64,000 nucleotides of DNA from RECM01 sp047921215 (GTDB lineage Bacteria; Bacteroidota; Rhodothermia; Balneolales; Cyclonatronaceae). Each line of letters starts with the position of its first letter. Position 1 is the stretch's first letter. The DNA is taken from positions 27,112-91,111 of the forward strand of contig JBLRWO010000014.1 in the NCBI GenBank assembly GCA_047921215.1. The letters are read 5' to 3'. Below the pieces are notes generated by a model, which saw nothing but the letters and a program-made list of their open reading frames with translations, did not search any database and had not been told where the DNA came from. Shown piece after piece: positions 43,303 through 51,930 of the stretch. The position numbers and the translations under genes were made by a program.

Positions 43303-44963
43303 CTGGTACCTCTATAAAATTCGCCACTGGAAAAATACTGCTGTTCATCTCCTTTACTGCATTGTATGGGGGATGCAGCCCGAATCAGGATGCCGAAACC
43401 GGTCCGCAGCGGCCCAACATCCTGCTTATCGTAGCCGATGATTTCGGTTACACCGACCTGAGCGCGTTCGGGGGCGATATCGATACGCCAAACCTGGATG
43501 AACTCATTGAGAACGGCCTAACGTTCACCGGGTTTCACACGGCTCCGTTTTGTGCGGTTACCCGCGCGATGCTTCTTTCGGGTAATGACAACCACATCGC
43601 CGGAATGGGCAGCCAAGATTTGCGAACAGGCATTTTTGGCTATGAAGGGCATCTCACAGACCGCATCATTCCCGTACCGCAGCTGCTCAGGGAGGCCGGT
43701 TACTCCACCGGAATGGCCGGGAAGTGGCATCTGGGCAAACGGCCTGCTGATGATCCCAGCCGGAAAGGATTCGATTTTTCATTTATCCTGCAGGATGGTG
43801 GCGGAAATCACTACAGCGACCGGGGGATTTTCCCAACCGTTCCGGTCTCAATCTATACGGAACATGGTGATTCGGCCGGCTGGCCCGAAGGAGCCTACTC
43901 CACCGATCTCTATACCGACAAGCTGATAGAATATATCGGTGAAGCCGCAGAGCGTGATCAGCCCTTTTTCAGCTTTGCAGCCTACACCACGCCGCACTGG
44001 CCGCTGCAGGTGGACCCGGAGTTCTGGAAGAAATACGAGGGGCGGTACGATGACGGCTATGAGGCATTACGCCTGAAGCGGTTCAACAGAATGAAAGAGC
44101 TGGGATTTCTCCCCGAAGAGGAGCGGCTGCCAGGGATGCACCCGCGCGTAACCCCGTGGGACAGCCTCACGGCTGACCAAAAGCGGGTCGAATCCCGCAA
44201 AATGGAGCTCTACGCCGGCATGGTCGACAATATGGATCATAATATCGGCAGGCTCATCACCCATCTGAAAGAGACGGGTGAGTATGAAAATACGCTGATA
44301 CTTTTCCTCTCAGACAACGGTGCCGCGGCAGAGGATTTCTATCACCATCCCTATTTCGGCCCCTTCCTGCAACAGCACTACACGGAAGAGTATGAGCTGA
44401 TGGGCACCGAAGAGTCGTTCATCTCATACGGTCCGCAGTGGGCTGAAGCGGGAGCCTCTCCGTTCAAATATTTCAAAGGCTACACCACGCAGGGCGGAAT
44501 CAACACACCGCTGGTAATTGCAGGTCCCGGGGTACGGCAAAAAGGAGAAGTGGTTCATGCCTTTACAACCCTGATGGACCTGGCCCCGACGTTTTATGAG
44601 TACGCTGGAGTTGACTACCCTGAATCGTTCAACGGGCGTGAGGTCTATCCGCTGCGGGGGACGTCGCTGGTACCCCTGCTTGCCGGGGAAAGTGAGACCG
44701 TACACCCTGATGGCTATGTGTTCCCCCTGGAGCACCGCGGTTTCGTGCAGATCCGGAAAGGAGACTGGAAACTTATGAACATTGAAAGGCCGTTCGACGA
44801 GGCCAACTTTGAGCTTTACAACCTGTCCGCGGACCGGGGTGAACAGACCGATGTGAAAGATCTCTACCCTGAAGTTTACCTCGATCTGCTGAATGAATGG
44901 CATGCCTACCGCGACGAAGTGAAGGTTCGCATACCGGCACCTCAACCCGGTGAAGGGCTCTAA
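43299..44963 (+). CDS. Sulfatase lipoprotein with unusual active-site motif
   Basis: 554 residues. Lipoprotein signal with lipobox LYGGC (residue 26). Arylsulfatase domain: NILLIVADDFGY with metal aspartates, the formylglycine site C85-A-V-T-R89, GKWHLGK, DNGAAAEDF and a C-terminal KGDWKLMN segment. Family knowledge: the conversion motif is normally C-x-P/A-x-R; a valine at the third position is unusual, so maturation by the common anaerobic or FGE enzymes is uncertain. The start at 43299 overlaps the stop of a DUF6090 stub; a DUF6090 gene follows 25 bp after the end. Substrate unknown (sulfated glycan or aryl sulfate). Confidence 0.85.
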   Translation: MTGTSIKFATGKILLFISFTALYGGCSPNQDAETGPQRPNILLIVADDFGYTDLSAFGGDIDTPNLDELIENGLTFTGFHTAPFCAVTRAMLLSGNDNHIAGMGSQDLRTGIFGYEGHLTDRIIPVPQLLREAGYSTGMAGKWHLGKRPADDPSRKGFDFSFILQDGGGNHYSDRGIFPTVPVSIYTEHGDSAGWPEGAYSTDLYTDKLIEYIGEAAERDQPFFSFAAYTTPHWPLQVDPEFWKKYEGRYDDGYEALRLKRFNRMKELGFLPEEERLPGMHPRVTPWDSLTADQKRVESRKMELYAGMVDNMDHNIGRLITHLKETGEYENTLILFLSDNGAAAEDFYHHPYFGPFLQQHYTEEYELMGTEESFISYGPQWAEAGASPFKYFKGYTTQGGINTPLVIAGPGVRQKGEVVHAFTTLMDLAPTFYEYAGVDYPESFNGREVYPLRGTSLVPLLAGESETVHPDGYVFPLEHRGFVQIRKGDWKLMNIERPFDEANFELYNLSADRGEQTDVKDLYPEVYLDLLNEWHAYRDEVKVRIPAPQPGEGL

Positions 44964-44988
44964 GGATTAACATCTGACTGAAAACGCT

Positions 44989-45738
44989 ATGCTCCGATAC
45001 TTCCGCATCATCCGTAAAAAACTCATCGAACAGGATAATGTTCGAAAGTACCTGCTTTATGCCATCGGCGAAATACTGCTGGTGGTGATCGGGATTCTCA
45101 TTGCTTTGCAGATCAACAACTGGAATGAGGATCGAAAGGAAGCAAATACTGCAAAAATTTTGGCTCAGTCAATGATTTCAGATCTGGAAAACGACATGGC
45201 CGCACTTCATTTCGTGATTGATTTCAACACGGAAAAAAGAGAGGTAATCGATTACTTCATTTCCATCATCAAGTCGCCACAGGAAACATGGGACTTATCT
45301 GAATTCTACCGTGGAATGTCAACCACCTTTACCACCTTCCCATTTTCCCCGACCGATGGCACGTATACACAGATGAAATCGTCCGGCACATTGCAGTATT
45401 TCAATCAATCTCTTGTCAACATTATGAACGCGTATGACAATCAGCTCAGAAAAACACTTTTCCGGGATGAGCTTATTGAAAAAGCAGAGTGGGAACTGGT
45501 TCCCCTTGCAAGTACAATCGTCAATTTTGAAGTAACGGGAGAACTGCGTTTCAACAATCCCATTACCCAAAATATGTACATAAAGAGAATTGATGATCCC
45601 GCAACGAGGGATCATTTCATCAATAAGGTGATGACCGTGAAAATAATGATGGGGCGTTCACTGGAAGAATACGCGAAGCAGCTGTTACTGGCAGAAGAAT
45701 TAATGAAGAATTTGAAACATGAATATCAAATCAACTGA
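44989..45738 (+). CDS. DUF6090-family membrane protein 2
   Basis: 249 residues: MLRYFRIIRKKLIEQDNVRKYLLYAIGEILLVVIGILIALQINNWNEDR, a constant segment nearly the same as in proteins 3 to 5, then a variable helical domain with YFISIIKSPQETWDLSEFYR and FSPTDGTYTQMKSSGTLQYFN. The theme of a short D-x-TY-x-MK/LKSSG turn recurs at this place in sisters 1 and 3 (LESSG, LKNSG). Function unknown. It follows the sulfatase by 25 bp and precedes protein 3 by 16 bp. Confidence 0.87.
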   Translation: MLRYFRIIRKKLIEQDNVRKYLLYAIGEILLVVIGILIALQINNWNEDRKEANTAKILAQSMISDLENDMAALHFVIDFNTEKREVIDYFISIIKSPQETWDLSEFYRGMSTTFTTFPFSPTDGTYTQMKSSGTLQYFNQSLVNIMNAYDNQLRKTLFRDELIEKAEWELVPLASTIVNFEVTGELRFNNPITQNMYIKRIDDPATRDHFINKVMTVKIMMGRSLEEYAKQLLLAEELMKNLKHEYQIN

Positions 45739-45754
45739 AAGATAAATTATTCCA

Positions 45755-46510
45755 ATGCTAAAATTCTTCCGCACCATCCGAAAAAAACTGATTAAAGAAG
45801 ATAATGTCCGTAAATACCTCCTATACGCCATCGGTGAAATCCTGCTGGTAGTGATCGGGATTTTGATCGCCCTGCAGCTAAATACCTGGAATGAAAACCG
45901 AAAAGCTAAAATCATTGAAAAAACCTTATTAGAAACGTTACTCAAAGACATCAATAACAGCTACCAGGTTGGTCTTAACTATTTTAAAATTGATTCATTA
46001 AATGTTAAGTACTTAAGTGATTTTATTACTTCCGGTCAAAAACGCGATTCCCTTTTAATCCGGGAGGATGGGGAATTAATGATTATGAGAGGACTTTGGT
46101 CACTAGAATTCAGAACTCCGGTTATCCAGGTTTTCGAGGATTTGAAAAATTCGGGGACCTCTGCAACAATTACCAATCAGGAAATTCGAATTAAACTGGC
46201 TGATATAAATGCTCAAATTGACCGAATTAAATCTCAAAATGAGGATAGGATGTATATCCAAAGGACTTATCTGGATCCATTTATTTTGAATGATTTTGAA
46301 TTCAGTGGTTTTGCATTACACCAGTCCGGAATAAATAACAGCTTTAAAACGGCAACTGATTACAACAGCTTTATTTCGGATAAAGGAATCCTGAATAAAC
46401 TTAGTGCCAAGGTCTATATAGGTGAGCGTTCCCTTAACATGCGAACAGACCTGCAAAACCAAATGAAAGATCTGATTTCAGAAATCGAACGTGAAATAAT
46501 CCGTCAATGA
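45755..46510 (+). CDS. DUF6090-family membrane protein 3
   Basis: 251 residues. Constant start MLKFFRTIRKKLIKEDNVRKYLLYAIGEILLVVIGILIALQLNTWNENR, then a variable domain (SYQVGLNYFKIDSLNVKYLSDF, TPVIQVFEDLKNSGTSATI, IDRIKSQNEDRMYIQRTYLDPF). Shares the S-G turn after the second long helix. One membrane segment, probably N-in. The last four bases (ATGA) also start a 16-residue stub of the same family. Confidence 0.87.
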   Translation: MLKFFRTIRKKLIKEDNVRKYLLYAIGEILLVVIGILIALQLNTWNENRKAKIIEKTLLETLLKDINNSYQVGLNYFKIDSLNVKYLSDFITSGQKRDSLLIREDGELMIMRGLWSLEFRTPVIQVFEDLKNSGTSATITNQEIRIKLADINAQIDRIKSQNEDRMYIQRTYLDPFILNDFEFSGFALHQSGINNSFKTATDYNSFISDKGILNKLSAKVYIGERSLNMRTDLQNQMKDLISEIEREIIRQ

Positions 46511-46557
46511 TCCAAATTTTCCGACATATCCGTAAAAAATCCGCGATCCTATGCTAA
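46507..46557 (+). pseudogene. DUF6090 5'-end stub 2
   Basis: A 16-residue frame, MIQIFRHIRKKSAILC-stop, that matches only the first dozen residues of the family (MLKFFRTIRKK). It begins in the stop of protein 3 and ends seven bases inside protein 4, so it is squeezed between two intact copies. Confidence 0.75.
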
Positions 46558-47348
46558 AATTCTTCCGCGCCATCCGTAAAAAACTGATCGAACAGGATAA
46601 CTTTCGTAAATACCTGCTGTATGCTATTGGCGAAATCCTGCTGGTTGTGATCGGGATTTTGATTGCTCTGCAGGTGCATAACTGGAATGAGGAAAGAAAC
46701 CTGCAGAAAGAGGAACGCCACTACCTCGCCGCTCTGCATGCGGATTTCGGGTCAGCTGAGTCGTGGTTTCGCCTCATCCTGGGCGCGGTTCAGGAACAAC
46801 TCGATCATAACGAGCATCTCCTCACCATTCTGGCCGGGCCCGTTGGCAGCGTGCCGGGTGACAGCCTCGTCGGTATGCTCCGCAAGGCCTTCATTGATGT
46901 TCCGTTTGGAGTTCAGGTAACCGCCTATAACGACCTGCTCAACTCCGGTAAACTCGCCGTTATTCAGAGCGAAGAACTCCGCCGTGCCCTGTCCGGGTTC
47001 GAGACAGCAAACGTTCTGGCAAACGGCTACGCAGAGAAGGCCGCAGCGCAATGGGCTGGACAGGTGACCGAGTTCTTCATCATGAATTTTAACGTCAGCG
47101 CCATCTATGGCAGCGAATCAGATGTGAGCTGGAACTACCCGGGGATCCCACATTCTACCGGGTATGGCAATACGCCCGTCAACAGGCGCTTCTCATCTGA
47201 TGAGGAAGCATTGTGGGGCCGTGAGCTCGCCAATCGGATCGCCATCAAGAATGTGTTACTGGAAGATTCAGCCCGCTCCGCGAGAGACGTCCTCCAACTC
47301 ATCGGGGAGATCTATATCCTTATCAATGAATCACTCAATGATAAATAG
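46551..47348 (+). CDS. DUF6090-family membrane protein 4
   Basis: 265 residues. Constant start MLKFFRAIRKKLIEQDNFRKYLLYAIGEILLVVIGILIALQVHNWNEER. The variable domain is more GC-rich than those of its sisters and rich in alanine and leucine (AALHADFGSAESWFRLILGAVQEQLDHNEHLLTILAGP, FGVQVTAYNDLLNSGKLAVI). The constant part has the AT-rich codons of the array and the variable part a different base composition, which suggests a mosaic. Followed after one base by protein 5. Confidence 0.87.
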   Translation: MLKFFRAIRKKLIEQDNFRKYLLYAIGEILLVVIGILIALQVHNWNEERNLQKEERHYLAALHADFGSAESWFRLILGAVQEQLDHNEHLLTILAGPVGSVPGDSLVGMLRKAFIDVPFGVQVTAYNDLLNSGKLAVIQSEELRRALSGFETANVLANGYAEKAAAQWAGQVTEFFIMNFNVSAIYGSESDVSWNYPGIPHSTGYGNTPVNRRFSSDEEALWGRELANRIAIKNVLLEDSARSARDVLQLIGEIYILINESLNDK

Positions 47349-47349
47349 T

Positions 47350-48108
47350 ATGATTAAATTCTTCCGCAAAATCCGTAAAAAACTCATCGAACAGAATAAT
47401 GTTCGAAAATACCTGCTTTATGCCATCGGCGAAATACTGCTGGTGGTGATTGGGATCCTGATCGCCCTGCAGGTGAACAACTGGAATGAGGAAAGGAAAA
47501 ACAGGGCCCTGGCTGATAAACATCTGGAAACCATAAGATTGAATCTGGAAGACGATATTGCACAGGCAGAAAACCTGTTGCTTGAAACAGAGACTGCAAT
47601 TGAATATGCAAACATCTTTTTTGAACAATTTAAAACACTGAGGGCGCTTGATAACAATGTACAGATGTACCTGATATATCTTATGTTCGAAAGGGAAATT
47701 GAAGTGAACAAGAGCGGAATGAATGCTCTTTTAAGTACAAATGGAATGTCATCCGTTAATGAACAACTCCAGCCTAAGTTATTGGAATACTACAGGCATA
47801 TTGAACAATTGAAAAGACGGGAAGAAAATGCCAATACAGAAATTAAAACAATGTTTGAGCCATACGTTAAGGCCAATTACTATTGGATTTACAACATAAC
47901 AAATCCCTGGCATCGGCAAATTGAATATTATAAAGATGATCCCAGGCCTCTTAAAGATATAGATCAGAAGCTTGAAAGTATTATCAATGACAAGCAGATG
48001 GAGATGATGGTCGTAGGAAGAATCTATCAGGCCAGGGTTCTTGCTGATTTCTACTCCATGAGTATAGAACTTGCAGAGGATATTATCTCTGATATTGAAA
48101 ATAAATAG
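47350..48108 (+). CDS. DUF6090-family membrane protein 5
   Basis: 252 residues. The ATG at 47350 gives the family start (MIKFFRKIRKKLIEQNNVRKYLLYAIGEILLVVIGILIALQVNNWNEER). The variable domain has LEDDIAQAENLLLETETAIEYANIFFEQF, MNALLSTNGMSSVN and a WIYNITNPWHRQIEYY block. The in-frame reading upstream from 47164 lies inside protein 4 and is a shadow. Last intact gene of the array; VapBC follows after about 140 bp. Confidence 0.87.
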   Translation: MIKFFRKIRKKLIEQNNVRKYLLYAIGEILLVVIGILIALQVNNWNEERKNRALADKHLETIRLNLEDDIAQAENLLLETETAIEYANIFFEQFKTLRALDNNVQMYLIYLMFEREIEVNKSGMNALLSTNGMSSVNEQLQPKLLEYYRHIEQLKRREENANTEIKTMFEPYVKANYYWIYNITNPWHRQIEYYKDDPRPLKDIDQKLESIINDKQMEMMVVGRIYQARVLADFYSMSIELAEDIISDIENK

Positions 48109-48209
48109 GAGATAACCTCAAAGGTTAATATGACGGGTGGGGTCATTCGATAGTTTTCTCTTCTTTTGCCGGTGATAAGCACGATTGACTTTTTCAAATC
48201 CAAAAAGTA

Positions 48210-48231
48210 TTATGCATACATAATTATGCAT
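48210..48231. promoter_or_regulatory. Candidate VapBC operator
   Basis: Two copies of TTATGCAT (48210-48217 and 48224-48231), each containing the palindrome ATGCAT, 14 bp apart in an AT-rich stretch 17 bases before the vapB start. Such repeated sites near the start are typical of autoregulated toxin-antitoxin modules. Confidence 0.45.
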
Positions 48232-48247
48232 CATTACATATAAATCG

Positions 48248-48442
48248 ATGAGAACCACCCTGGATATCCCCAAAAAATTGATGGATGAAGCCATGAAGGC
48301 GACCGGCGCAACCACAAAGAGCCAGTTGATCAAGGATGCTCTTCAGGCCGAAATAGACCGGGCCAGGCGAAAACGATTGATCACAAAAAAGGGAACCGTA
48401 GATCTGGACATCGATATTGATGCACTCAGAGACCGCAGCTGA
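48248..48442 (+). CDS. vapB: VapB-type antitoxin (ribbon-helix-helix)
   Basis: 64 residues: MRTTLDIPKKLMDEAMKATGATTKSQLIKDALQAEIDRAR is a ribbon-helix-helix DNA-binding domain of the VapB/DUF2191 kind, followed by a toxin-binding tail with acidic repeats (DLDIDIDALRDRS). The stop TGA overlaps the toxin ATG by one base (48442). It should neutralise VapC and repress its own promoter at the TTATGCAT repeats. Confidence 0.88.
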   Translation: MRTTLDIPKKLMDEAMKATGATTKSQLIKDALQAEIDRARRKRLITKKGTVDLDIDIDALRDRS

Positions 48443-48831
48443 TGAATGCATACAGCATTCTTATCGACAGCTCCGTTTGGATTGAATATTTCCGGACCGG
48501 CAGGCCCGACAAACTCGATCGAATTATTGAGGAGGGTCTGGCATGCATCAACGAACTCATTTTATCCGAACTGGTACCCCCTTTAATTCTGAAAAAAGAA
48601 ACCGGCATTATTGAAGGTTTGAAGGCGACCGGGATGGTTCCCATGAACATTGACTGGGACATTATTCGTGATTATCAGGTCATGAATTTACGTAACTGTA
48701 TCAATAGGGTTGGGATACCCGATTTGATCATCCTGCAGCAGGTGATCGACCAAAAAATTACACTGTTCAGTTTCGACAAGCACTTTAAGCTGATGCAGAA
48801 TCATCTGACTTTTGATCTTATCTCCGAATAA
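48442..48831 (+). CDS. vapC: VapC-type PIN-domain ribonuclease toxin
   Basis: 129 residues with a complete PIN domain: ILIDSSVWIEYFR (first acid), INELILSELV (glutamate), VGIPDLIILQQVIDQKITLFSFDKHF (later acids in IPD and FDKHF). All four acidic positions seem present, unlike the dead PIN relic at 33885. Expected target: tRNA or other RNA. It lies directly between the DUF6090 array and a DUF6090 pseudogene that starts 3 bp after its stop. Confidence 0.9.
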   Translation: MNAYSILIDSSVWIEYFRTGRPDKLDRIIEEGLACINELILSELVPPLILKKETGIIEGLKATGMVPMNIDWDIIRDYQVMNLRNCINRVGIPDLIILQQVIDQKITLFSFDKHFKLMQNHLTFDLISE

Positions 48832-48833
48832 TT

Positions 48834-48982
48834 ATGCTAAATTCTTCCGCACCACCTGCAAAAAACAGATCCAGGAACATACCGTTCTAAAGTGCATACT
48901 CTGCGCCACCAGCAAAATCCTTCTGGTTATGCTCGGGATTCTCATTACCCTGCAAATAGTTACCTGGCAGGAACCTCAATAA
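48834..48982 (+). pseudogene. Degenerate DUF6090 gene start (stub 3)
   Basis: The sequence begins ATGCTAAATTC, where intact copies read ATGCTAAAATTC, so one A is lost at codon 3. In the corrected frame it reads FFRTTCKKQIQEHTVLKCILCATSKILLVMLGILITLQIVTWQEPQ-stop, a worn copy of the constant region including the membrane helix and the W-x-E motif. The variable domain is absent. Confidence 0.8.
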
Positions 48983-49068
48983 CCAGGCGCCATAAAGCTC
49001 CGGGAAAAAGCGGGAGGTAGCCTGATATGAGCGCCGGCTAAAGCCTCCCTTAAAAAAATCGATCCAAA

Positions 49069-49311
49069 CTACGCCATTACATCGTCAGGGCTGGTTCCTG
49101 CTGATTTATCTTCTGTCATTATTTTATTCAGCACAAAATAGACAGGACAAAAACCTGTAAAAGCACTCATTATCTGCAGTACCGCCACCACCCCGGCCAG
49201 ATAGAGCCATTGAATGTTTACCATTACGGCAAGAACTATACTCAAAAGATAGGTGAGCCCTACAATTCCATCATGCAGTTTAATTTTGGACTGAATTAAA
49301 TTTGTTTTCAT
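49069..49311 (-). CDS. Small DUF2892 (YgaP-like) inner membrane protein
   Basis: 80 residues with two membrane helices (about 16-33 and 35-52) and the motif FTGFCPVYFVLNK, the DUF2892 hallmark. Family role unknown; relatives are fused or adjacent to rhodanese domains in sulfur metabolism. Here it stands alone, divergent from the aldo/keto reductase gene. Confidence 0.82.
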   Translation of the reverse strand: MKTNLIQSKIKLHDGIVGLTYLLSIVLAVMVNIQWLYLAGVVAVLQIMSAFTGFCPVYFVLNKIMTEDKSAGTSPDDVMA

Positions 49312-49562
49312 TATGGTATGATTTTATTGTTGTTACGGGAATGAAATCTACAGTACAATTTTTTAACTCTATTTCCAACAACCAATCTTTGAACAAGCGG
49401 TTGTTTCTCTGAGGGTTCAAACTGCTTTACAGGCAACATCCTGCTGCCGCGGGGGGATGTGTGAGGCCTTTCTGAAAAGCACCTCCTTGACTTGGGAAGG
49501 GATATGTGGTACACTCTGTTGAGGACGGTGCAATAAAACTATTTATTATTAAAAAACAGGTT

Positions 49563-50561
49563 ATGGAATACAGATTTTTAGGACGATCAGGATTAAAAGT
49601 ATCAGCGCTCTCGTTCGGTTCATGGGTTACATTCGGCGAGCAGGTTGACACGGATCTCGCATACAACCAGATGAAGACCGCCTATGACGCAGGTGTGAAC
49701 TTTTTTGACAATGCAGAGGCCTATGAGAGCGGGAAATCCGAGACGATCATGGGCAAGGTGCTCCAAAAAGCAGGGTGGAAGCGATCAGACCTGGTGCTGT
49801 CCACCAAAATTTTCTGGGGAGGCGACGGGCCTAATGACAAAGGTATCTCCTTCAAGCACATCAAGGAGGGAACAGAGGCATCGCTCAAGCGGATGCAGAC
49901 CGGTTATGTGGACCTCCTTTTCTGCCATCGCCCCGACCTTTACACACCCGTCGAGGAGACCGTATGGGCCATGGATCAGATGATCCGTGAGGGAAAGGCA
50001 CTGTACTGGGGAACCAGTGAGTGGAGCGCCGAGCAGATCCGGAAAGCCTATGATTTTGCCCGGCAGGAGCATCTGCGCCCGCCGCTGATGGAGCAACCCC
50101 AGTACAACATGTTTCACCGGGACCGCGTGGAGAAGGAATACGACATGCTCTACAGGGATATCGGCCTGGGAACCACGATCTGGAGCCCACTCGCCAGCGG
50201 ACTGCTTACGGGAAAGTACAATGATGGTATTCCGGAGGGATCACGGCTGGACCTTGAGAAGTACGGATGGTTGAAGAAGATTCTCCTTGAAACCGAAGAC
50301 GGGCGCTCCAGGCTTGAGAAGGTGAAAAAACTGGTTCCGGTAGCCGATGATCTCGGTATCACGATGCCGCAAATGGCGCTGGCCTGGTGCCTGAAGAACA
50401 AGAATGTAAGCACGGTTATCACCGGAGCATCCACCGTAAAGCAGGTTGAACAGAATATGAGTGCCATGGATGTTGTGGACAAGCTCGATAACGAAGTGAT
50501 GGAGAGGATCGAAGAGATCCTGGACAACAAACCCGGCGAAGAGCAGGACTGGAGGAAATGA
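49563..50561 (+). CDS. Aldo/keto reductase (Kv-beta/YghZ-like)
   Basis: 332 residues from the ATG at 49563, which starts the conserved MEYRFLGRSGLKVSALSFGSW. The AKR tetrad is present (D in NFFDNAEAY with the tyrosine, K in VLSTKIFWGG, H in LLFCHRPD), together with SPLASGLLTGKY and the cofactor loop TGASTVKQVEQN. NADPH-dependent reduction of aldehydes or ketones is expected. No operon partner. The reading upstream to 49506 lacks homology. Confidence 0.88.
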   Translation: MEYRFLGRSGLKVSALSFGSWVTFGEQVDTDLAYNQMKTAYDAGVNFFDNAEAYESGKSETIMGKVLQKAGWKRSDLVLSTKIFWGGDGPNDKGISFKHIKEGTEASLKRMQTGYVDLLFCHRPDLYTPVEETVWAMDQMIREGKALYWGTSEWSAEQIRKAYDFARQEHLRPPLMEQPQYNMFHRDRVEKEYDMLYRDIGLGTTIWSPLASGLLTGKYNDGIPEGSRLDLEKYGWLKKILLETEDGRSRLEKVKKLVPVADDLGITMPQMALAWCLKNKNVSTVITGASTVKQVEQNMSAMDVVDKLDNEVMERIEEILDNKPGEEQDWRK

Positions 50562-50660
50562 TATTTTGATAATTACATTGGTGAATCCTGCTTTTGGCAA
50601 GCAAGAATCTTGAACGACATACTGCTAATCTATAATTAGAAGCGTATAACAGCCATTTGT

Positions 50661-50700
50661 TTATATTACTAATATAAGATATTTTATATTAGTAATATAA
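50661..50700. promoter_or_regulatory. Perfect 17-bp inverted repeat before the AAA/DUF4143 gene
   Basis: TTATATTACTAATATAA (50661-50677) and its exact reverse complement (50684-50700) flank the spacer GATATT. The right arm ends six bases before the ATG at 50707. It is a candidate operator for a dimeric regulator, or a hairpin that hides the start region. No ribosome site is visible between arm and ATG. Confidence 0.75.
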
Positions 50701-50706
50701 GATAAT

Positions 50707-51930
50707 ATGGCCATGCTTCTTAAAGAATCGATTAAACAAGCGTATCTGGATCAACAGTCGTTGTTGGTATCCCGACACCTGAATACAATTCCACGGTCGT
50801 TTCTCAGCGGATACAAACCGGTCTCCGCACATGTCGAGGTCATTTCGGGAATACGGAGATGTGGAAAAAGCACCCTCATGGCTTTAATCCGGGATCGGTT
50901 TTACCCCGGGGCTGCCTATTTCAATTTCGAGGACTCGAGGGTATACGGTTTTGAAGTAGATGATTTCAAGAAACTCGATGAAATCATACCACGAGACACC
51001 CCGGCATATTTCTTCGATGAGATTCAGAATGTCGATAAATGGGAGCTTTTTGTCCGGCAGTTGCACGATCGGGGGAGCAAAGTGTTCATCACCGGCTCAA
51101 ATGCATCATTACTGAGCAATGAACTCGGAACCAGGCTCACCGGAAGGCATCTCAGGCACGATCTGTATCCTTTCAGCTATCAGGAATTCCTGTCATATCA
51201 CCAGATTACGTCTTCTGAGGAAGCATTCGATCGCTATCTGGATGAGGGAGGATTCCCCGAGTATCTGGCGCAAAAAGACCCCATGATCCTGCAAAATCTG
51301 TTCAAGGATATCGTTTTGAGAGACATCGCTGTCCGGCATGGAATCAGAAACATACAGACACTGATGGAGGTGGCTCTATTTCTGATTACAAATTCAGGTA
51401 AAGAAACCACCTACAACAGCATCCGAAAGCAGTTCAACATGGGTGCTGCGAACACAGCTGCTGATTTTATCCACTGGCTCGAAGATTCCTGGCTGATCTT
51501 TCAGGTACAGCGGTTTAGCTGGTCGGTAAAAGCCAGGAACGCCAATCCACGAAAAATCTATGGCATCGACACCGGGCTGATTCATGCCAACACCCTGAGT
51601 TTCAGTGCTGATCGTGGCAGAAGGCTGGAAAACGCGGTATATCTGCATTTAAGACAATCGGGGAAAGAAATCTTCTACTTCCGGGAGGACAAAGAGTGCG
51701 ATTTTGTGGTTTTTGACCAGCGAAAATGCGTGATGGCCATACAGGTTTGCGAGCAGGTTACTCCCGACAATCAAAAACGGGAAACCGAAGGTCTGATTGA
51801 GGCCATGAAAACCTTCGGTTTAGTTGAAGGTATCATTATAACCCGCAATCAGAATGACACCATCACCGCGGGGGATAAAATCATACAAATGATCCCGGCA
51901 TATCGGTTCATAAATAATTCTGGAGTGTAA
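50707..51930 (+). CDS. AAA ATPase with DUF4143 C-terminal domain
   Basis: 407 residues. Walker A in SGIRRCGKSTLM (about residues 47-57), Walker B in PAYFFDEIQN, sensor ITGSNASLLS, then a DUF4143 domain: FSYQEFLSY, YLDEGGFPEYL, LFKDIVLRDIAVRHGIRN, a winged-helix portion (GKETTYNSIRKQFNMG) and the PD-D/ExK nuclease-like end (ENAVYLHLRQSGKEIFYFREDKECDFVVF...MAIQVC). Family function is unclear; proteins of this group are widespread, variable in number and often in accessory regions. A perfect inverted repeat directly precedes the start. Confidence 0.87.
   Translation: MAMLLKESIKQAYLDQQSLLVSRHLNTIPRSFLSGYKPVSAHVEVISGIRRCGKSTLMALIRDRFYPGAAYFNFEDSRVYGFEVDDFKKLDEIIPRDTPAYFFDEIQNVDKWELFVRQLHDRGSKVFITGSNASLLSNELGTRLTGRHLRHDLYPFSYQEFLSYHQITSSEEAFDRYLDEGGFPEYLAQKDPMILQNLFKDIVLRDIAVRHGIRNIQTLMEVALFLITNSGKETTYNSIRKQFNMGAANTAADFIHWLEDSWLIFQVQRFSWSVKARNANPRKIYGIDTGLIHANTLSFSADRGRRLENAVYLHLRQSGKEIFYFREDKECDFVVFDQRKCVMAIQVCEQVTPDNQKRETEGLIEAMKTFGLVEGIIITRNQNDTITAGDKIIQMIPAYRFINNSGV

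Noticed and set aside
47164..47349. Upstream extension of DUF6090 protein 5
   Set aside because: It is a shadow frame of DUF6090 protein 4; the family start is at 47350.
48108..48130. Terminator after DUF6090 gene 5 (AACCT-CAA-AGGTT)
   Set aside because: Only five base pairs and no T run.
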